This document shows positions 1 through 9,172 of a DNA stretch of 64,000 bases, one piece after another. Numbering within the stretch: position 1 is the stretch's first letter; each line of letters opens with the position of its first letter. The translations under genes were made by a program, and so were the position numbers. Source of the stretch: Pseudoxanthomonas sp. Root630. GTDB lineage: Bacteria; Pseudomonadota; Gammaproteobacteria; Xanthomonadales; Xanthomonadaceae. The stretch spans positions 1 to 64,000 of the forward strand of contig NZ_LMGY01000017.1 of NCBI RefSeq assembly GCF_001427585.1, read 5' to 3'. Below the pieces are notes generated by a model. That model ran no database searches. It worked only from the letters and a program-made list of their open reading frames with translations, and had not been told where the DNA came from.

Positions 1-1
1 G

Positions 2-61
2 CGCCCCAACATGGCGCTCGGGGGCATCACCCCCATGCAGAAACTGGCACTCGCTGCCTAG
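2..61 (+). CDS. IS3-family transposase, C-terminal end (partial, enters from left edge)
   Basis: Only the last 19 codons lie in the window. They read RPNMALGGITPMQKLALAA and stop at 59-61. The pattern of R-P-x-x-A-L-G-G-x-T-P near the terminus is typical of the DDE transposase (OrfB) of IS3-type elements. The following sequence (about 73-101, TGTCCGCTAAAAGC then a G-run) may be the right terminal inverted repeat of the element. The element abuts a truncated integrase on the other strand, so it probably inserted there. The family call rests on a short stretch. Confidence 0.6.
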   Translation, partial: RPNMALGGITPMQKLALAA

Positions 62-94
62 CTCCACTTCTGCTGTCCGCTAAAAGCGGGGGGA

Positions 95-367
95 TTACCC
101 CGGGTTCCCCGCCGATTGCGTGCAACTAATTGCAAACGTGGTGGGGAGCGAGGTTTGGAGGTGGGGTGCTGCGGTTCGCAGCTGGTCCAGATAGGTGCGG
201 ACCTGAGCCAGAGCCGCCCACTTGCGGCGCACGGCTTCATCAAGGTCACGGGTACCCAGCGCGCGGCGGATGTGAGTGCTGCCCACGCGGCCCTGAAGGG
301 TAGTGGGAACCTTGACCCTCAGGTACCAAGAGTGCCCGAGTTGCTGGAGATACTGGGTTTTGCGCAT
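95..367 (-). pseudogene. Truncated tyrosine recombinase / integrase (DUF6538 N-terminal domain only)
   Basis: The first roughly 78 residues (MRKTQYLQQLGHSWYLRVK onward, with THIRRALGTRDLDEA and KWAALAQVR) match the DUF6538 N-terminal domain found in many phage-type integrases. After about residue 78 the reading frame turns into unrelated sequence and stops at 95. The SAM-like core-binding domain and the R-H-R-Y catalytic domain are absent. The break lies beside the end of an IS transposase, so the gene was probably split by that insertion. A start at 367 fits, with a GGCGGGG stretch just upstream. The rest of the gene, if present, would be outside the window. Confidence 0.65.
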
Positions 368-446
368 ATGCCCCGCCGTGGTGGTGGGGTTTCGGCTGCG
401 CGGTGGTCAAGGTCGGTGGTCAAACCCGGCCTCGGACGCCTGATAG

Positions 447-477
447 ACAAAAGGCCCCCCGGCTCAACCGGAGGGCC
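447..477 (-). terminator. Intrinsic terminator of rho
   Basis: On the minus strand a 10-bp stem GGCCCTCCGG/CCGGGGGGCC (one G-T wobble, 5-nt loop; 468-477 and 453-462) is followed by a T-rich tract at 447-452. It lies about 33 nt past the rho stop codon. Confidence 0.8.
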
Positions 478-509
478 CTCTGGGCACTGTTTCCCGGGGT
501 TTCCGGTAC

Positions 510-2192
510 TCAGCGCTTCATCGAGCTGAAGAACTCGTCGTTGGACTTGGTGTTCTTCATCTTGTCCAGCAGGAACTCCATCGCCGCGATCTCGTCCATC
601 GGATGCAGCAGCTTGCGCAGGATCCAGATCTTCTGCAGCAGCTCCGGTTCGATCAGCAGGTCCTCGCGGCGCGTGCCGGAGCGGTTGATGTCGATGGCCG
701 GGTAGACGCGCTTCTCGGTGATGCGACGGTTCAGGTGCACTTCGCTGTTGCCGGTGCCCTTGAATTCTTCGTAGATCACCTCGTCCATCTTGCTGCCGGT
801 CTCGACCAGCGCAGTGGCGATGATGGTCAGCGAACCGCCTTCCTCCACGTTGCGCGCGGCGCCGAAGAAGCGCTTCGGGCGGTGCAGGGCGTTGGCGTCC
901 ACGCCGCCGGTCAGCACCTTGCCGGAGCTGGGCACGACGTTGTTGTAGGCGCGTGCGAGGCGGGTGATCGAGTCCAGCATGATCACCACGTCCTTCTTGT
1001 GCTCGACCAGGCGCTTGGCGCGCTCGATCACCATTTCAGCGACCTGCACGTGGCGCGCGGCGGGCTCGTCGAAGGTCGAGCTGACCACTTCGCCGCGCAC
1101 GGTGCGCTGCATTTCGGTCACTTCTTCCGGACGCTCGTCCACCAGCAGCACGATGAGGTGCACGTCCGGGTGGTTGGTCGTGATCGCGGTGGCGATCTGC
1201 TGCATCATGATCGTCTTGCCCGCCTTGGGCGGCGACACGATCAGCGCGCGCTGGCCCTTGCCCTGCGGCGCCATCAGGTCGAGGATGCGGCCGGCGATGT
1301 CTTCCGAGGAACCGTTGCCGCGCTCCAGGGTGAAGCGGCGACGCGGGAACAGCGGGGTCAGGTTCTCGAACAGCACCTTGTTCTTCGACGCTTCCAGCGG
1401 CTCGCCGTTGATCGTGTCGATCGTCGACAGCGCGAAGTAGCGCTCGCCGTCCTTCGGCCAGCGGATGCGGCCGGCCAGATGGTCGCCGGTGCGCAGGTTG
1501 AAGCGGCGGATCTGGCTGGGGCTGATGTAGACGTCGTCCGGGCCGGCCAGGTAGCTGGCTTCCGCGGCGCGCAGGAAACCGAAGCCATCCGGCAGGATTT
1601 CCAGTACGCCGTCGGCGGCGACGCCTTCGCCGTGGCGGGTCAGCACCTTCAGCAGGGCGAAGATCACGTCCTGCTTGCGGGCGCGGGCCACGCCTTCCTG
1701 GATGTTCAGCTGTTCAGCGATGTCCAGCAGGCGCGGGGCGGGCATGCGCTTGAGGTCGCCCAGCGAATACTGCGGGAACCCTTCCGGCACGTTCGGCTGC
1801 TGGCGCGGCACGAAGGCTTCCTGGCCGCCGCCGTTGCCATCCTGCGGCATGCCGTCGTTCCCCTGCCGGTCGCGGTTGCGCTCGCGACGGTTGCGGAAAC
1901 GGTCGCGGCGATTGTTGTTGCCGAAGCGATTGCCGTCGCGCTGTTCGTTGCGATCGCCGCCTTCGTTCGGGTGGCCGTCGTTCGAGTGACCGCCCTGGGC
2001 CTGGGAGGCCGGGGCTTCACCGCCGCCCTCATGGGACGGTGCAGGCGCGCGCTCGGTCGCGACCGGCGGCAGCGGGAGCTGCGGCGCTTCGGGCGCGGCG
2101 GGGGGGGCGTCGGCGGTCGGGGTCTTCGGGACGCGCGCTTTGCGCACGCGCTTCTCGGCTGGGGCGCCGGTTTCGTTGCTGCTGTCGGACAA
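510..2192 (-). CDS. rho: Transcription termination factor Rho
   Basis: Hexameric RNA-dependent ATPase helicase that ends transcription at untranslated C-rich sites. About 560 aa against 419 in E. coli; the excess is a polar N-terminal extension of about 140 residues rich in N, R, G, P and E (runs such as [15 protein letters not shown]). The core then begins at YSLGDLKRM and holds the cold-shock RNA-binding fold (PDGFGFLR), the P-loop VSPPKAGKT, Walker B region [16 protein letters not shown], and the Q/R loops. I chose a TTG start at 2192 because a GAGGA ribosome site sits 8 nt upstream and the residues before it look non-coding; the open frame continues to 2354. trxA lies 208 nt upstream on the same strand. 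Confidence 0.95.
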   Translation of the reverse strand: MSDSSNETGAPAEKRVRKARVPKTPTADAPPAAPEAPQLPLPPVATERAPAPSHEGGGEAPASQAQGGHSNDGHPNEGGDRNEQRDGNRFGNNNRRDRFRNRRERNRDRQGNDGMPQDGNGGGQEAFVPRQQPNVPEGFPQYSLGDLKRMPAPRLLDIAEQLNIQEGVARARKQDVIFALLKVLTRHGEGVAADGVLEILPDGFGFLRAAEASYLAGPDDVYISPSQIRRFNLRTGDHLAGRIRWPKDGERYFALSTIDTINGEPLEASKNKVLFENLTPLFPRRRFTLERGNGSSEDIAGRILDLMAPQGKGQRALIVSPPKAGKTIMMQQIATAITTNHPDVHLIVLLVDERPEEVTEMQRTVRGEVVSSTFDEPAARHVQVAEMVIERAKRLVEHKKDVVIMLDSITRLARAYNNVVPSSGKVLTGGVDANALHRPKRFFGAARNVEEGGSLTIIATALVETGSKMDEVIYEEFKGTGNSEVHLNRRITEKRVYPAIDINRSGTRREDLLIEPELLQKIWILRKLLHPMDEIAAMEFLLDKMKNTKSNDEFFSSMKR

Positions 2193-2400
2193 GTTGCGAT
2201 TCCTCGCTAGGTGGCGAGCGCCGGCGTTGCGGCGGCGGGTGACTAAAGGGAGGTGGAGCTTCAGATGGGTGCGGCGCATCCCCTGCGCCGGATCGGATTC
2301 GACACTATCACCGGCCTGCGGCGCCGGCAAGCCGGGCCGCCAGGGCGGGTTCAAGCGGATTCAGCCAACGCCCCCGGCGGCGGCCAGGGACGAAAGGGGA

Positions 2401-2742
2401 TCAGGCCGCCTGGGTGCCCAGGGCCTTGTCGATCATCTGGGTCAGCTGACCCTTGCCGACGGCACCGATCTGGGTCGCCTGGATCTGGCCGTCCTTGAAC
2501 AGCAGCAGCATCGGGATCGAGCGCACGTGGTACTTGATGGCGGTCGCGCGGTTCTCGTCCACGTTCACCTTGGCCACCTTGAGCTTGCCGTCGTAGGCCT
2601 GGGCCAGCTCGTCCAACACCGGCGAGATCATCTTGCACGGGCCACACCATTCGGCCCAGAAATCCACCAACACCGGCTCGCCGGACTGCAGCACGGCGGC
2701 ATCGAAATCGGCATCGCCGACGTGGGAAACTTTATCGCTCAC
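2401..2742 (-). CDS. trxA: Thioredoxin TrxA
   Basis: Cytoplasmic dithiol reductant for ribonucleotide reductase, methionine sulfoxide reductases and others. 113 aa, close to the family length. The active site WCGPC is at residues 32-36, and the cis-proline loop appears as RSIPMLLLF. Start is GTG at 2742 with AGGAG 6 nt upstream. Order trxA then rho on the minus strand, divergent from rhlB, is a common arrangement in related gammaproteobacteria. An MsrB (37342-37809) elsewhere in the window would be a client of this protein. Confidence 0.95.
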   Translation of the reverse strand: MSDKVSHVGDADFDAAVLQSGEPVLVDFWAEWCGPCKMISPVLDELAQAYDGKLKVAKVNVDENRATAIKYHVRSIPMLLLFKDGQIQATQIGAVGKGQLTQMIDKALGTQAA

Positions 2743-2967
2743 TGGGGTCTCCTGCGGAGTCCGCGGAGCCCCGCGGACGGGTTCGGGCCGGGTCGGCCGT
2801 CTGTTTAGGGTAAACTGGGGCGTTCCGCGGCCATTTCAAGAAGCTCCTGGGCGGCCGCGCAGCCCGGCACAGGGGGCGCAGTGTGCGACGCCGGACCCCC
2901 CGTTGCAAGCACAGCGACCCGCATTCACACAGCCGCACGCAGAACACTGCGGCGCAAAGAAGATGGC

Positions 2968-4644
2968 ATGAGCGACAAACCTTTAACCGACATTACTTTT
3001 TCCTCGTTCGACCTGCATCCGGCCCTGCTCGCAGGCCTTGAAGGCGCGGGTTTTTCCCGTTGCACGCCGATCCAGGCCATGACGCTGCCGGTCGCCCTGG
3101 CGGGCGGCGACGTCGCCGGACAGGCGCAGACCGGCACCGGCAAGACGCTGGCGTTCCTGGTCGCGGTGATGAACCGCCTGCTGAGCCGTCCGGCGCTGGC
3201 CGAACGCAAGCCGGAGGATCCGCGCGCGCTGATCCTCGCGCCGACCCGCGAGCTGGCCATCCAGATCCACAAGGACGCGGTGAAGTTCGGCGCCGACCTC
3301 GGCCTGCGCTTCGCGCTGGTCTACGGCGGCGTGGACTACGACAAGCAGCGCGAGCTGCTGCAGAAGGGCGTGGACGTCATCATCGCCACGCCCGGGCGCC
3401 TGATCGACTACGTCAAGCAGCACAAGGTGGTCAGCCTGCACGCCTGCGAGATGTGCGTGCTGGACGAAGCCGACCGCATGTTCGACCTGGGCTTCATCAA
3501 GGACATCCGCTTCCTGCTGCGCCGCATGCCGGAGCGCACCACGCGGCAGACGTTGCTGTTCTCGGCCACGCTGTCCCATCGCGTGCTGGAGCTGGCCTAC
3601 GAGCACATGAACGAGCCGGAGAAGCTCGTCGTCGAGACCGAGTTCATCACCGCGGCGAAGGTGCGGCAGAAGCTGTACTACCCCGCCGACGACGAGAAGA
3701 TCCCGCTGCTGATCGGCCTGCTGTCGCGCAGCGAAGGCGCCCGCACGATGGTGTTCGTCAACACGAAGGCCTTCGTCGAGCGCGTGGCGCGCGCGCTGGA
3801 ACGCGCCGGCTACCGTGTCGGCGTGCTCTCCGGCGACGTGCCGCAGAAGAAGCGCGAGTCGTTGCTGAAGCGCTTCCAGGCGGGCCAGCTGGAATTGCTG
3901 GTCGCCACCGACGTGGCCGCACGCGGCCTGCACATCGACGGCGTGTCGCACGTGTTCAACTACGACCTGCCGTTCGACGCTGAAGACTATGTGCATCGCA
4001 TCGGCCGCACCGCGCGCCTCGGCGCCGAAGGCGATGCGATCAGCTTCGCGTGCGAGCGCTATGCGATGTCGCTGCCGGACATCGAGGCCTACATCGAGCA
4101 GAAGATCCCGTCCGAGCCGGTCACCGCGGAGTTGCTGACCGCGCTGCCGCGGCCGGAACGCCCGAAGCCGGAAGCCGTTGAAGGCGACGAAGAAGAAGAG
4201 AGCATCGGCCAGATCTTCCGCGAGGCCCGCGAACAGAAGGCGGCCGACGAAGAGCGTCGCGGTGGTGGTCGCAAGACCGGTACCGGCGGAGCCCGCCGCG
4301 AAGGCGGTCGTCGCGAGGGTGGACGCCGCGAAGGCCCGCGCTCGGCCGACGGCAAGCCGCGCCCGCCGCGCGCGCCGCGTCCGGAAGGCGAGGCCGCCGC
4401 GAAGCCCCAGGCACCGCAGCCCGCGAACGACGTGCGTCCGGAAGGCGCCGGCGCGCCGGAAGGCGATCGCAAGCCGCGCAAGCGCCGTCGCCGTCGCCAT
4501 GGCCGCCCGCTGGAAGGGGCCGAGGGCGTCGTGGCGAGCGTGGCCGCGCCGGCAGCACCGAAGGCGACCGCCAAGGCGGCCGACGAGAACGCAGGCTTCC
4601 TGACGCGCCTCGGCCGCAAGATCCGTTCGCTGGTCGGCGGCTGA
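2968..4644 (+). CDS. rhlB: DEAD-box ATP-dependent RNA helicase RhlB
   Basis: RNA helicase that in relatives assists RNase E in mRNA decay. 558 aa. Motifs in order: Q motif (FSRCTPIQ), I (AQTGTGKT), Ia (APTRELA), Ib (ATPGR), II (DEAD in [10 protein letters not shown]), III (SAT), IV, V ([13 protein letters not shown]) and VI (HRIGRTAR). A basic low-complexity tail follows from about residue 390, rich in R, G, E, P and A and ending in an [10 protein letters not shown] cluster, longer than E. coli RhlB. I use ATG at 2968 (MSDKPLTD); the open frame upstream to 2881 is not needed. Divergent from trxA; followed by a clear terminator. Confidence 0.93.
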   Translation: MSDKPLTDITFSSFDLHPALLAGLEGAGFSRCTPIQAMTLPVALAGGDVAGQAQTGTGKTLAFLVAVMNRLLSRPALAERKPEDPRALILAPTRELAIQIHKDAVKFGADLGLRFALVYGGVDYDKQRELLQKGVDVIIATPGRLIDYVKQHKVVSLHACEMCVLDEADRMFDLGFIKDIRFLLRRMPERTTRQTLLFSATLSHRVLELAYEHMNEPEKLVVETEFITAAKVRQKLYYPADDEKIPLLIGLLSRSEGARTMVFVNTKAFVERVARALERAGYRVGVLSGDVPQKKRESLLKRFQAGQLELLVATDVAARGLHIDGVSHVFNYDLPFDAEDYVHRIGRTARLGAEGDAISFACERYAMSLPDIEAYIEQKIPSEPVTAELLTALPRPERPKPEAVEGDEEEESIGQIFREAREQKAADEERRGGGRKTGTGGARREGGRREGGRREGPRSADGKPRPPRAPRPEGEAAAKPQAPQPANDVRPEGAGAPEGDRKPRKRRRRRHGRPLEGAEGVVASVAAPAAPKATAKAADENAGFLTRLGRKIRSLVGG

Positions 4645-4668
4645 GCCGCCCGAGAGAAGGGTCGACGA

Positions 4669-4697
4669 GAAGCCGGGCATGTCCCGGCTTCTTTTTT
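4669..4697 (+). terminator. Intrinsic terminator of rhlB
   Basis: Perfect 9-bp stem GAAGCCGGG (4669-4677) / CCCGGCTTC (4683-4691) with loop CATGT, followed by six T residues (4692-4697), 24 nt after the rhlB stop. Confidence 0.92.
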
Positions 4698-4747
4698 GCC
4701 CGCACGGCATCGCCAGCGTCTCGGCCGCTCCGGCATAATCGACGGAC

Positions 4748-5434
4748 ATGAGCGTCCTTCGATTCGAAAACGTCAGCAAGCAATATCCCGGCGGCCATCC
4801 GGCACTGGTCGACGTCAGCTTCGAGGTGGCGGAAGGCGAGATGCTCTTCGTCACCGGTCATTCCGGCGCCGGCAAGAGCACGCTGCTGAAGCTGATCCAC
4901 CTCAGCGAGCGCCCCTCGCGGGGCGCGGTGCTGTTCGGCGGGCGCAACCTGCTCAAGGTGCGCGGCGGTCGCATTCCGCTGCATCGCCGTGACGTGGGCG
5001 CGGTCTACCAGGACCACCGCCTGCTGACCGATCGCACGGTGATGGAAAACGTATCGCTGCCGTTGATCCTGCGCGGCGACCGTCGCGGCGACATCGGCAA
5101 GCGCGTGCGCGAGGTGCTGGCGCGACTCGGCCTGGGCCACCGCGAGAACGCGCTGCCCACCCAGCTCTCGGCGGGCGAACAGCAGCGCGTGGGTATCGCC
5201 CGCGCGATCGTCGCCGAGCCGCGCCTGCTGGTGGCGGACGAACCCACCGGCAATCTCGATCCCACCCTGGCGGCGGAGATCATGTCGCTGTTCGCGTCGA
5301 TGCCCGAGCGCGGCACCAGCGTGCTGGTGGTCAGCCACGACCTCTCGCTGCTCAAGCGTATGAAGAAGCGCGTGCTGATCCTCGACCACGGCAAACTGGC
5401 CGACGACATCTCTCCCGCGGACCTGGCCGAATGA
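4748..5434 (+). CDS. ftsE: Cell division ATP-binding protein FtsE
   Basis: ATPase of the FtsEX complex, which couples the divisome to septal peptidoglycan hydrolase activation. 228 aa. Walker A GHSGAGKST (residues 37-45), Q-loop in VYQDHRLL, ABC signature LSAGEQQRV, Walker B LLVADEPTG and the H-loop VVSHD are all present. The ATG at 4748 follows the rhlB terminator by 50 nt. The stop overlaps the ftsX start by 4 nt (ATGA), so translation of the two is probably coupled. Confidence 0.95.
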   Translation: MSVLRFENVSKQYPGGHPALVDVSFEVAEGEMLFVTGHSGAGKSTLLKLIHLSERPSRGAVLFGGRNLLKVRGGRIPLHRRDVGAVYQDHRLLTDRTVMENVSLPLILRGDRRGDIGKRVREVLARLGLGHRENALPTQLSAGEQQRVGIARAIVAEPRLLVADEPTGNLDPTLAAEIMSLFASMPERGTSVLVVSHDLSLLKRMKKRVLILDHGKLADDISPADLAE

Positions 5435-6375
5435 GCGACGCGAAGAACGTCCGGACGCAGGCCCGCTCCGGCATCGGCATCTGGCTGGACCAGCATCTCT
5501 ACAGCTTCGTCTCCAGCCTGGGGCGTGCGGCGCGTCGCCCGTGGGCGACGCTGCTGACGATCGGCGTGATGGCGATCGCGCTGGCGCTGCCGCTCGGCCT
5601 CTGGCTGGCGCTGCAGAACGTCGGCCATTTCGCCGGCGATGTGCAGCAGTCGCGCGAAATCGACCTGTTCCTCAAGCCCGATACGCCGGTCGCGCGTGCG
5701 CAGGCGCTGGCGCTCGAGCTGCGCGGCCGCGACGACGTGGCCGATGTGGAACTGCGCACGCCGGAGCAGGGCATGGCCGAGTTCCGCGAACGCAGCGGGT
5801 TGGGCGCCTCGCTCGACACGCTGGAAGGCAACCCCTTGCCCAGCCTGCTGATCGTGGTGCCGGAAGGCGACGACGCACGCCTGGTCGCCGCCCTCCAGGC
5901 GCTGCCGGAAACCGACCTGCTGCAACACGACGCCGCCTGGCGCGATCGCCTGGCGGGGTGGATGGGCTTCGGTCGCCGGCTGGCATGGGTGCTGGCGGCG
6001 CTGTTCGGCCTGGGTGCGCTGCTGGTGGTGGGCAACACCGTGCGGCTGGATATCCAGTCGAGGCGCGAGGAAATCGGCGTGCTCCAGTTGCTCGGCGCCA
6101 GCGACGGCTTCATCCGCCGGCCCTTCATCTACCTCGGCGCGTGGTACGGCCTGGCGGCCGGTGCGCTGGCGCTCGGCCTGCTGACCCTGGCCGCCCTGGC
6201 GCTGCGCGACCCGCTGGCGACGCTCGCGCGCAGTTATGGCAGTGCGTTCGCCCTGGTGGGGCTGGATGCCGTGGGCGCGGTCGCCGTGGTCGCGGCCGCG
6301 ACGGCGATCGGCTGGCTGGGCGCATGGCTGGTGACGGGGCATTTCTTGCGTCAGACTCGCCCCACAGAAACCTGA
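5431..6375 (+). CDS. ftsX: Cell division protein FtsX (permease-like)
   Basis: Inner-membrane partner of FtsE that relays divisome signals to periplasmic hydrolase activators. 314 aa. One membrane segment near residues 38-62, a periplasmic loop of about 110 residues with ELRTPEQGMAEFRERSGLG, then three C-terminal segments (about 183-203, 232-255, 270-295). The cytoplasmic motif RREEIGVLQLLGAS is typical of FtsX/MacB-type permeases. No transport is expected for the family. Confidence 0.93.
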   Translation: MSDAKNVRTQARSGIGIWLDQHLYSFVSSLGRAARRPWATLLTIGVMAIALALPLGLWLALQNVGHFAGDVQQSREIDLFLKPDTPVARAQALALELRGRDDVADVELRTPEQGMAEFRERSGLGASLDTLEGNPLPSLLIVVPEGDDARLVAALQALPETDLLQHDAAWRDRLAGWMGFGRRLAWVLAALFGLGALLVVGNTVRLDIQSRREEIGVLQLLGASDGFIRRPFIYLGAWYGLAAGALALGLLTLAALALRDPLATLARSYGSAFALVGLDAVGAVAVVAAATAIGWLGAWLVTGHFLRQTRPTET

Positions 6376-6389
6376 GACTCGTCTCCTTC

Positions 6390-7229
6390 ATGGCCCAGGA
6401 ACTCCGGCACCTGATCAGTGACGCCCCCCGCGTGATGGTGGTGGACGGCTCCAAGCTGGTGCGCAAGCTGATCGCGGACGTCCTGCGGCGCGAAGTGCCC
6501 GGCGTGCAGGTCATCGGCTGTTCCAGCATCGCCGAGGCGCGCACCGCGCTGGAGCAGGGCGAAGTGCACCTGGTCACCACCGCGCTGGCGTTGCCCGACG
6601 GTGACGGCCTGGAGATCGCGCGGACCGTGCGCGAAGCCGCCGGGCAGGCCTATGTGCCGGTGATCGTGGTGTCCGGCGATGCGCAGCAGCACCTGGAAGA
6701 GCGGCGCTTCACCGAGTTCGTGACCGACTACTTCGACAAGTCGCTGGGCCACGAGGCGCTGGCGACGTTCATCCGTGGCTACGTGCAGCCCGAGCCCGTG
6801 GTGGGGGCGACCGTTCTCTTCATCGAGGACAGCCGCGTGGTCGCCGAGACCACCCGGCGCATGCTGGAGCGGCAGTCGTTGAAGGTGGTGCATGTGCTGA
6901 AGGCCGAGGATGCCTTCGCCCTGCTCACTGCCGAATCGCTGGGGCTGTCCACGCACAAGTTCGACCTGGTGCTGACCGACGTGATCCTGAAGGGCGAACT
7001 GAGCGGCCGCGACATCGTGCAGCGGATCCGCGTGGATTTCGTCTATGGCAAGCGCCGTCTGCCGATCCTGGTGATGACCGGCGACAGCAACCGCGACAAC
7101 CAGGCGGAGCTGTTGCAGGCCGGTGCGAACGACCTTGTGCTGAAGCCGATCGAGGAACGCCTGCTGGTGACGAAGGTGTTGTTCCAGCTGCGCCTGGCGC
7201 GCATGGACGAATCCCGCGCCCTCGTCTGA
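6390..7229 (+). CDS. Response regulator with two tandem receiver domains, the first degenerate
   Basis: 279 aa with two REC domains and no output domain. REC1 (about 14-130) keeps Asp19 and the conserved Lys117 (YFDKS), but the phospho-acceptor position, aligned through the LP of [10 protein letters not shown], is Ala65, so this domain is probably not phosphorylated. REC2 (about 141-270) has Glu146-Asp147, acceptor Asp197 (LTDVIL) and Lys252, so it looks functional. ATG at 6390 lies 14 nt after the ftsX stop; the open frame runs further upstream inside ftsX but without coding features. Probably co-transcribed with ftsEX. No histidine kinase is adjacent. The function is not known to me. Confidence 0.85.
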   Translation: MAQELRHLISDAPRVMVVDGSKLVRKLIADVLRREVPGVQVIGCSSIAEARTALEQGEVHLVTTALALPDGDGLEIARTVREAAGQAYVPVIVVSGDAQQHLEERRFTEFVTDYFDKSLGHEALATFIRGYVQPEPVVGATVLFIEDSRVVAETTRRMLERQSLKVVHVLKAEDAFALLTAESLGLSTHKFDLVLTDVILKGELSGRDIVQRIRVDFVYGKRRLPILVMTGDSNRDNQAELLQAGANDLVLKPIEERLLVTKVLFQLRLARMDESRALV

Positions 7230-7245
7230 GGCGCCCGCGTCCGGT

Positions 7246-7953
7246 ATGACCGAAGAAGACCGCATCCGGCTGGAGCCCTCCTGGAAGGCGCACATCGGCG
7301 ACTGGCTGCAGCGGCCGGAGATGCGCGAGCTGTCCGCGTTCCTGCGCCAGCGCAAGGCCGCCGGCGCGCGCATCTATCCGCCGGGGCCGCAGATCTTCGC
7401 CGCCTTCGATGCCACGCCGTTCGACGCAGTGAAGGTCGTGATCCTGGGACAGGACCCCTACCACGGCCCCGGCCAGGCGCATGGTCTGTGCTTTTCGGTG
7501 CTGCCGGGCGTGCCGGTGCCGCCGTCGCTGCTCAATATCTACAAGGAAATCAACGCCGACCTCGGCATCCCGCCGCCCGACCACGGTTGCCTGCTGCCGT
7601 GGGCGCGACAGGGTGTGCTGCTGCTCAATGCGGTGCTGACGGTCGAGGAAGCTCGCGCGGGCGCCCACCAGGGCAAGGGGTGGGAAGGCTTCACCGACCA
7701 CGCCATCGAAACGCTGGCACGCGAGCGCGAAGGCCTGGTGTTCCTGCTGTGGGGCAGCTACGCGCAGGCCAAGGGCAAGGTGATCGACGCGCGCCGCCAT
7801 CGCGTGCTGCGCGCGCCGCATCCGTCGCCGCTGTCGGCGCACCGGGGCTTCCTGGGCTGCGGGCATTTCTCCGCGACCAACCAGTATCTGGCCCAGCGCG
7901 GCCACGCGCCGATCGACTGGCGGCTGCCGCCGCGTGAGCAGTTGGTGCTTTGA
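7246..7953 (+). CDS. ung: Uracil-DNA glycosylase, family 1
   Basis: Removes uracil from DNA as the first step of base-excision repair. 235 aa, usual length. The water-activating motif GQDPYHG is at residues 68-74 with catalytic Asp70, the Phe of the uracil pocket lies in LCFSVLPG, and the C-terminal [17 protein letters not shown] gives the catalytic His and DNA-intercalation loop. ATG at 7246, 16 nt after the response regulator stop; likely the last gene of the ftsE operon. A REP pair follows immediately. Confidence 0.96.
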   Translation: MTEEDRIRLEPSWKAHIGDWLQRPEMRELSAFLRQRKAAGARIYPPGPQIFAAFDATPFDAVKVVILGQDPYHGPGQAHGLCFSVLPGVPVPPSLLNIYKEINADLGIPPPDHGCLLPWARQGVLLLNAVLTVEEARAGAHQGKGWEGFTDHAIETLAREREGLVFLLWGSYAQAKGKVIDARRHRVLRAPHPSPLSAHRGFLGCGHFSATNQYLAQRGHAPIDWRLPPREQLVL

Positions 7954-7963
7954 AGGGGGTGGC

Positions 7964-8028
7964 GTGGGAGCGACGTCAGTCGCGATGAGGCGCTACCGGC
8001 AGGCCATCGCGACTGAGGTCGCTCCCAC
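7964..8028. repeat. REP pair (BIME-like inverted repeat)
   Basis: Two 24-bp arms (7964-7987 and 8005-8028) are inverted copies with one mismatch. Each holds the core GTGGGAGCGACGT and an inner hairpin GCGAC/GTCGC. The same core flanks the RAYT transposase gene at 56131-56734, so this is probably a non-autonomous copy moved by that protein. It sits between the convergent genes ung and the DUF2059 gene and could also stabilise or end transcripts. Confidence 0.85.
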
Positions 8029-8052
8029 AGTGCCGTTATCCACGGCCCTCGC

Positions 8053-8625
8053 TCAGCGCGTGCGGCGCCGCTTCTGCGGCGGCGACACCGGCGGGGGCGG
8101 GGTCACCGGGATGTTCCTGATCTCCGCCTGCAAGGCTTCCAGCATCGGCACCATCTTCTGCTGCACGGCCGACATGATGTTCTGCATCAGGGCGGGGTTC
8201 TTGTCGAGCATGCGCTGGCCGGCGGCACTCTCGTAGAACTTCGTGATCGCGCGCACGTCTTCGCGCGTGTAGGTCTTCTTGTAGACGTCCAGGTACACCG
8301 GCCGCATCTCTTCCCACGACAGCGCCGTGCGGACGATCTCCTGGGTCTTGGCCTGGATGCGGGCGACCTCGGCTTTCTGCTCGTCGGTCATTTCGCGGCC
8401 GGCGAAGTGCTTGTCGAACTCCTGCTGCTGCACCGCCTCCATCTGCGGCACCACGCCTGCCAGCAGGCTTTCGGCGCGCGATGCCTTGAGCAGGCGGTCG
8501 ATGTCCGCATCGGTGGGTTCCGCAGCGAAGGTCGGTGCGGACGCCACCAGGGCGAGGGCGAGCAGCAGGCGCAGCAGGGCGCGGGCCGTGATCGACGGGA
8601 GCTTGGGCATGCGGCGTGGCGGCAT
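8053..8625 (-). CDS. DUF2059 domain-containing exported protein
   Basis: 190 aa from the first Met. An N-terminal signal peptide with a leucine/alanine-rich core ends near PTFAAEP. The rest is helical and matches the DUF2059 pattern: QQQEFDKHFAG, then the strongly conserved YLDVYKKTYTREDVRAITKFY and a GQRMLDKNPALMQ segment. The tail is proline-rich and then basic (PPPPVSPPQKRRRTR). A second Met at 8610 is an equally good start, since neither has a strong ribosome site. Function of the domain is unknown. Convergent with ung. Confidence 0.82.
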   Translation of the reverse strand: MPPRRMPKLPSITARALLRLLLALALVASAPTFAAEPTDADIDRLLKASRAESLLAGVVPQMEAVQQQEFDKHFAGREMTDEQKAEVARIQAKTQEIVRTALSWEEMRPVYLDVYKKTYTREDVRAITKFYESAAGQRMLDKNPALMQNIMSAVQQKMVPMLEALQAEIRNIPVTPPPPVSPPQKRRRTR

Positions 8626-8733
8626 GGAATGGGGTCGTAGGGTGCCTGCCCCGGAGTAAATCTGGTGTTAATCGGCGGCGATCGGGGCGCCAGCGCGCTG
8701 CGAACGGACCCACATCCTGACTACAATCCGCGG

Positions 8734-9168
8734 ATGGGGAGCACCGCACTCGAGATCACGCCCACGCTGTCGATACCGGACGACGAACTCGTCGAACGGT
8801 TCGTGCGCGCGAGCGGCGCGGGCGGGCAGAACGTCAACAAGGTCGCCACGGCGGTGGAGTTGCGCTTCGACGTGGCCGCGTCGCCGTCATTGCCCGATGC
8901 GTTGCGCGAGCGCCTGTTGGCCAAGCGCGACCGCCGGCTCACCGACGAGGGCGTGCTGGTGATCGACGCCCAGCGCTTCCGCACGCAGGACCGCAACCGT
9001 CAGGATGCGCGTGAGCGCCTGGCCGCATTGATCGCCGCCGCGCTGGTGGTGCCGAAGAAACGCATCGCGACCAAGCCCTCGCGCGCCGCCAAGGCACGCC
9101 GGCTGGACGCCAAGCGCGAGCGCAGCCAGGTCAAGCGCGGCCGTTCGCAGAAGAACCAATGGGAGTAA
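8734..9168 (+). CDS. arfB: Alternative ribosome-rescue factor B (peptidyl-tRNA hydrolase, ICT1/YaeJ type)
   Basis: Releases the nascent chain on ribosomes stalled at the end of broken mRNA. 144 aa. The release-factor GGQ motif occurs in ASGAGGQNVNKVAT (residues about 26-39), and the C-terminal tail is rich in K and R (KPSRAAKARRLDAKRERS, then QVKRG), as needed to enter the empty mRNA channel. ATG at 8734 gives the usual length; the upstream open frame looks non-coding. Four nt before the next gene, so probably co-transcribed with the acyltransferase. Confidence 0.93.
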   Translation: MGSTALEITPTLSIPDDELVERFVRASGAGGQNVNKVATAVELRFDVAASPSLPDALRERLLAKRDRRLTDEGVLVIDAQRFRTQDRNRQDARERLAALIAAALVVPKKRIATKPSRAAKARRLDAKRERSQVKRGRSQKNQWE

Positions 9169-9172
9169 CCGT

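Noticed and set aside
603-2210. Long plus-strand open frame opposite rho (535 aa)
   Set aside because: Composition rich in V, H, D, A and R is typical of the antisense of a high-GC gene; Rho on the other strand has full motif support.
2983-4854. 623-aa minus-strand open frame opposite rhlB and its terminator
   Set aside because: Antisense shadow; covers a strong terminator and the ftsE start.
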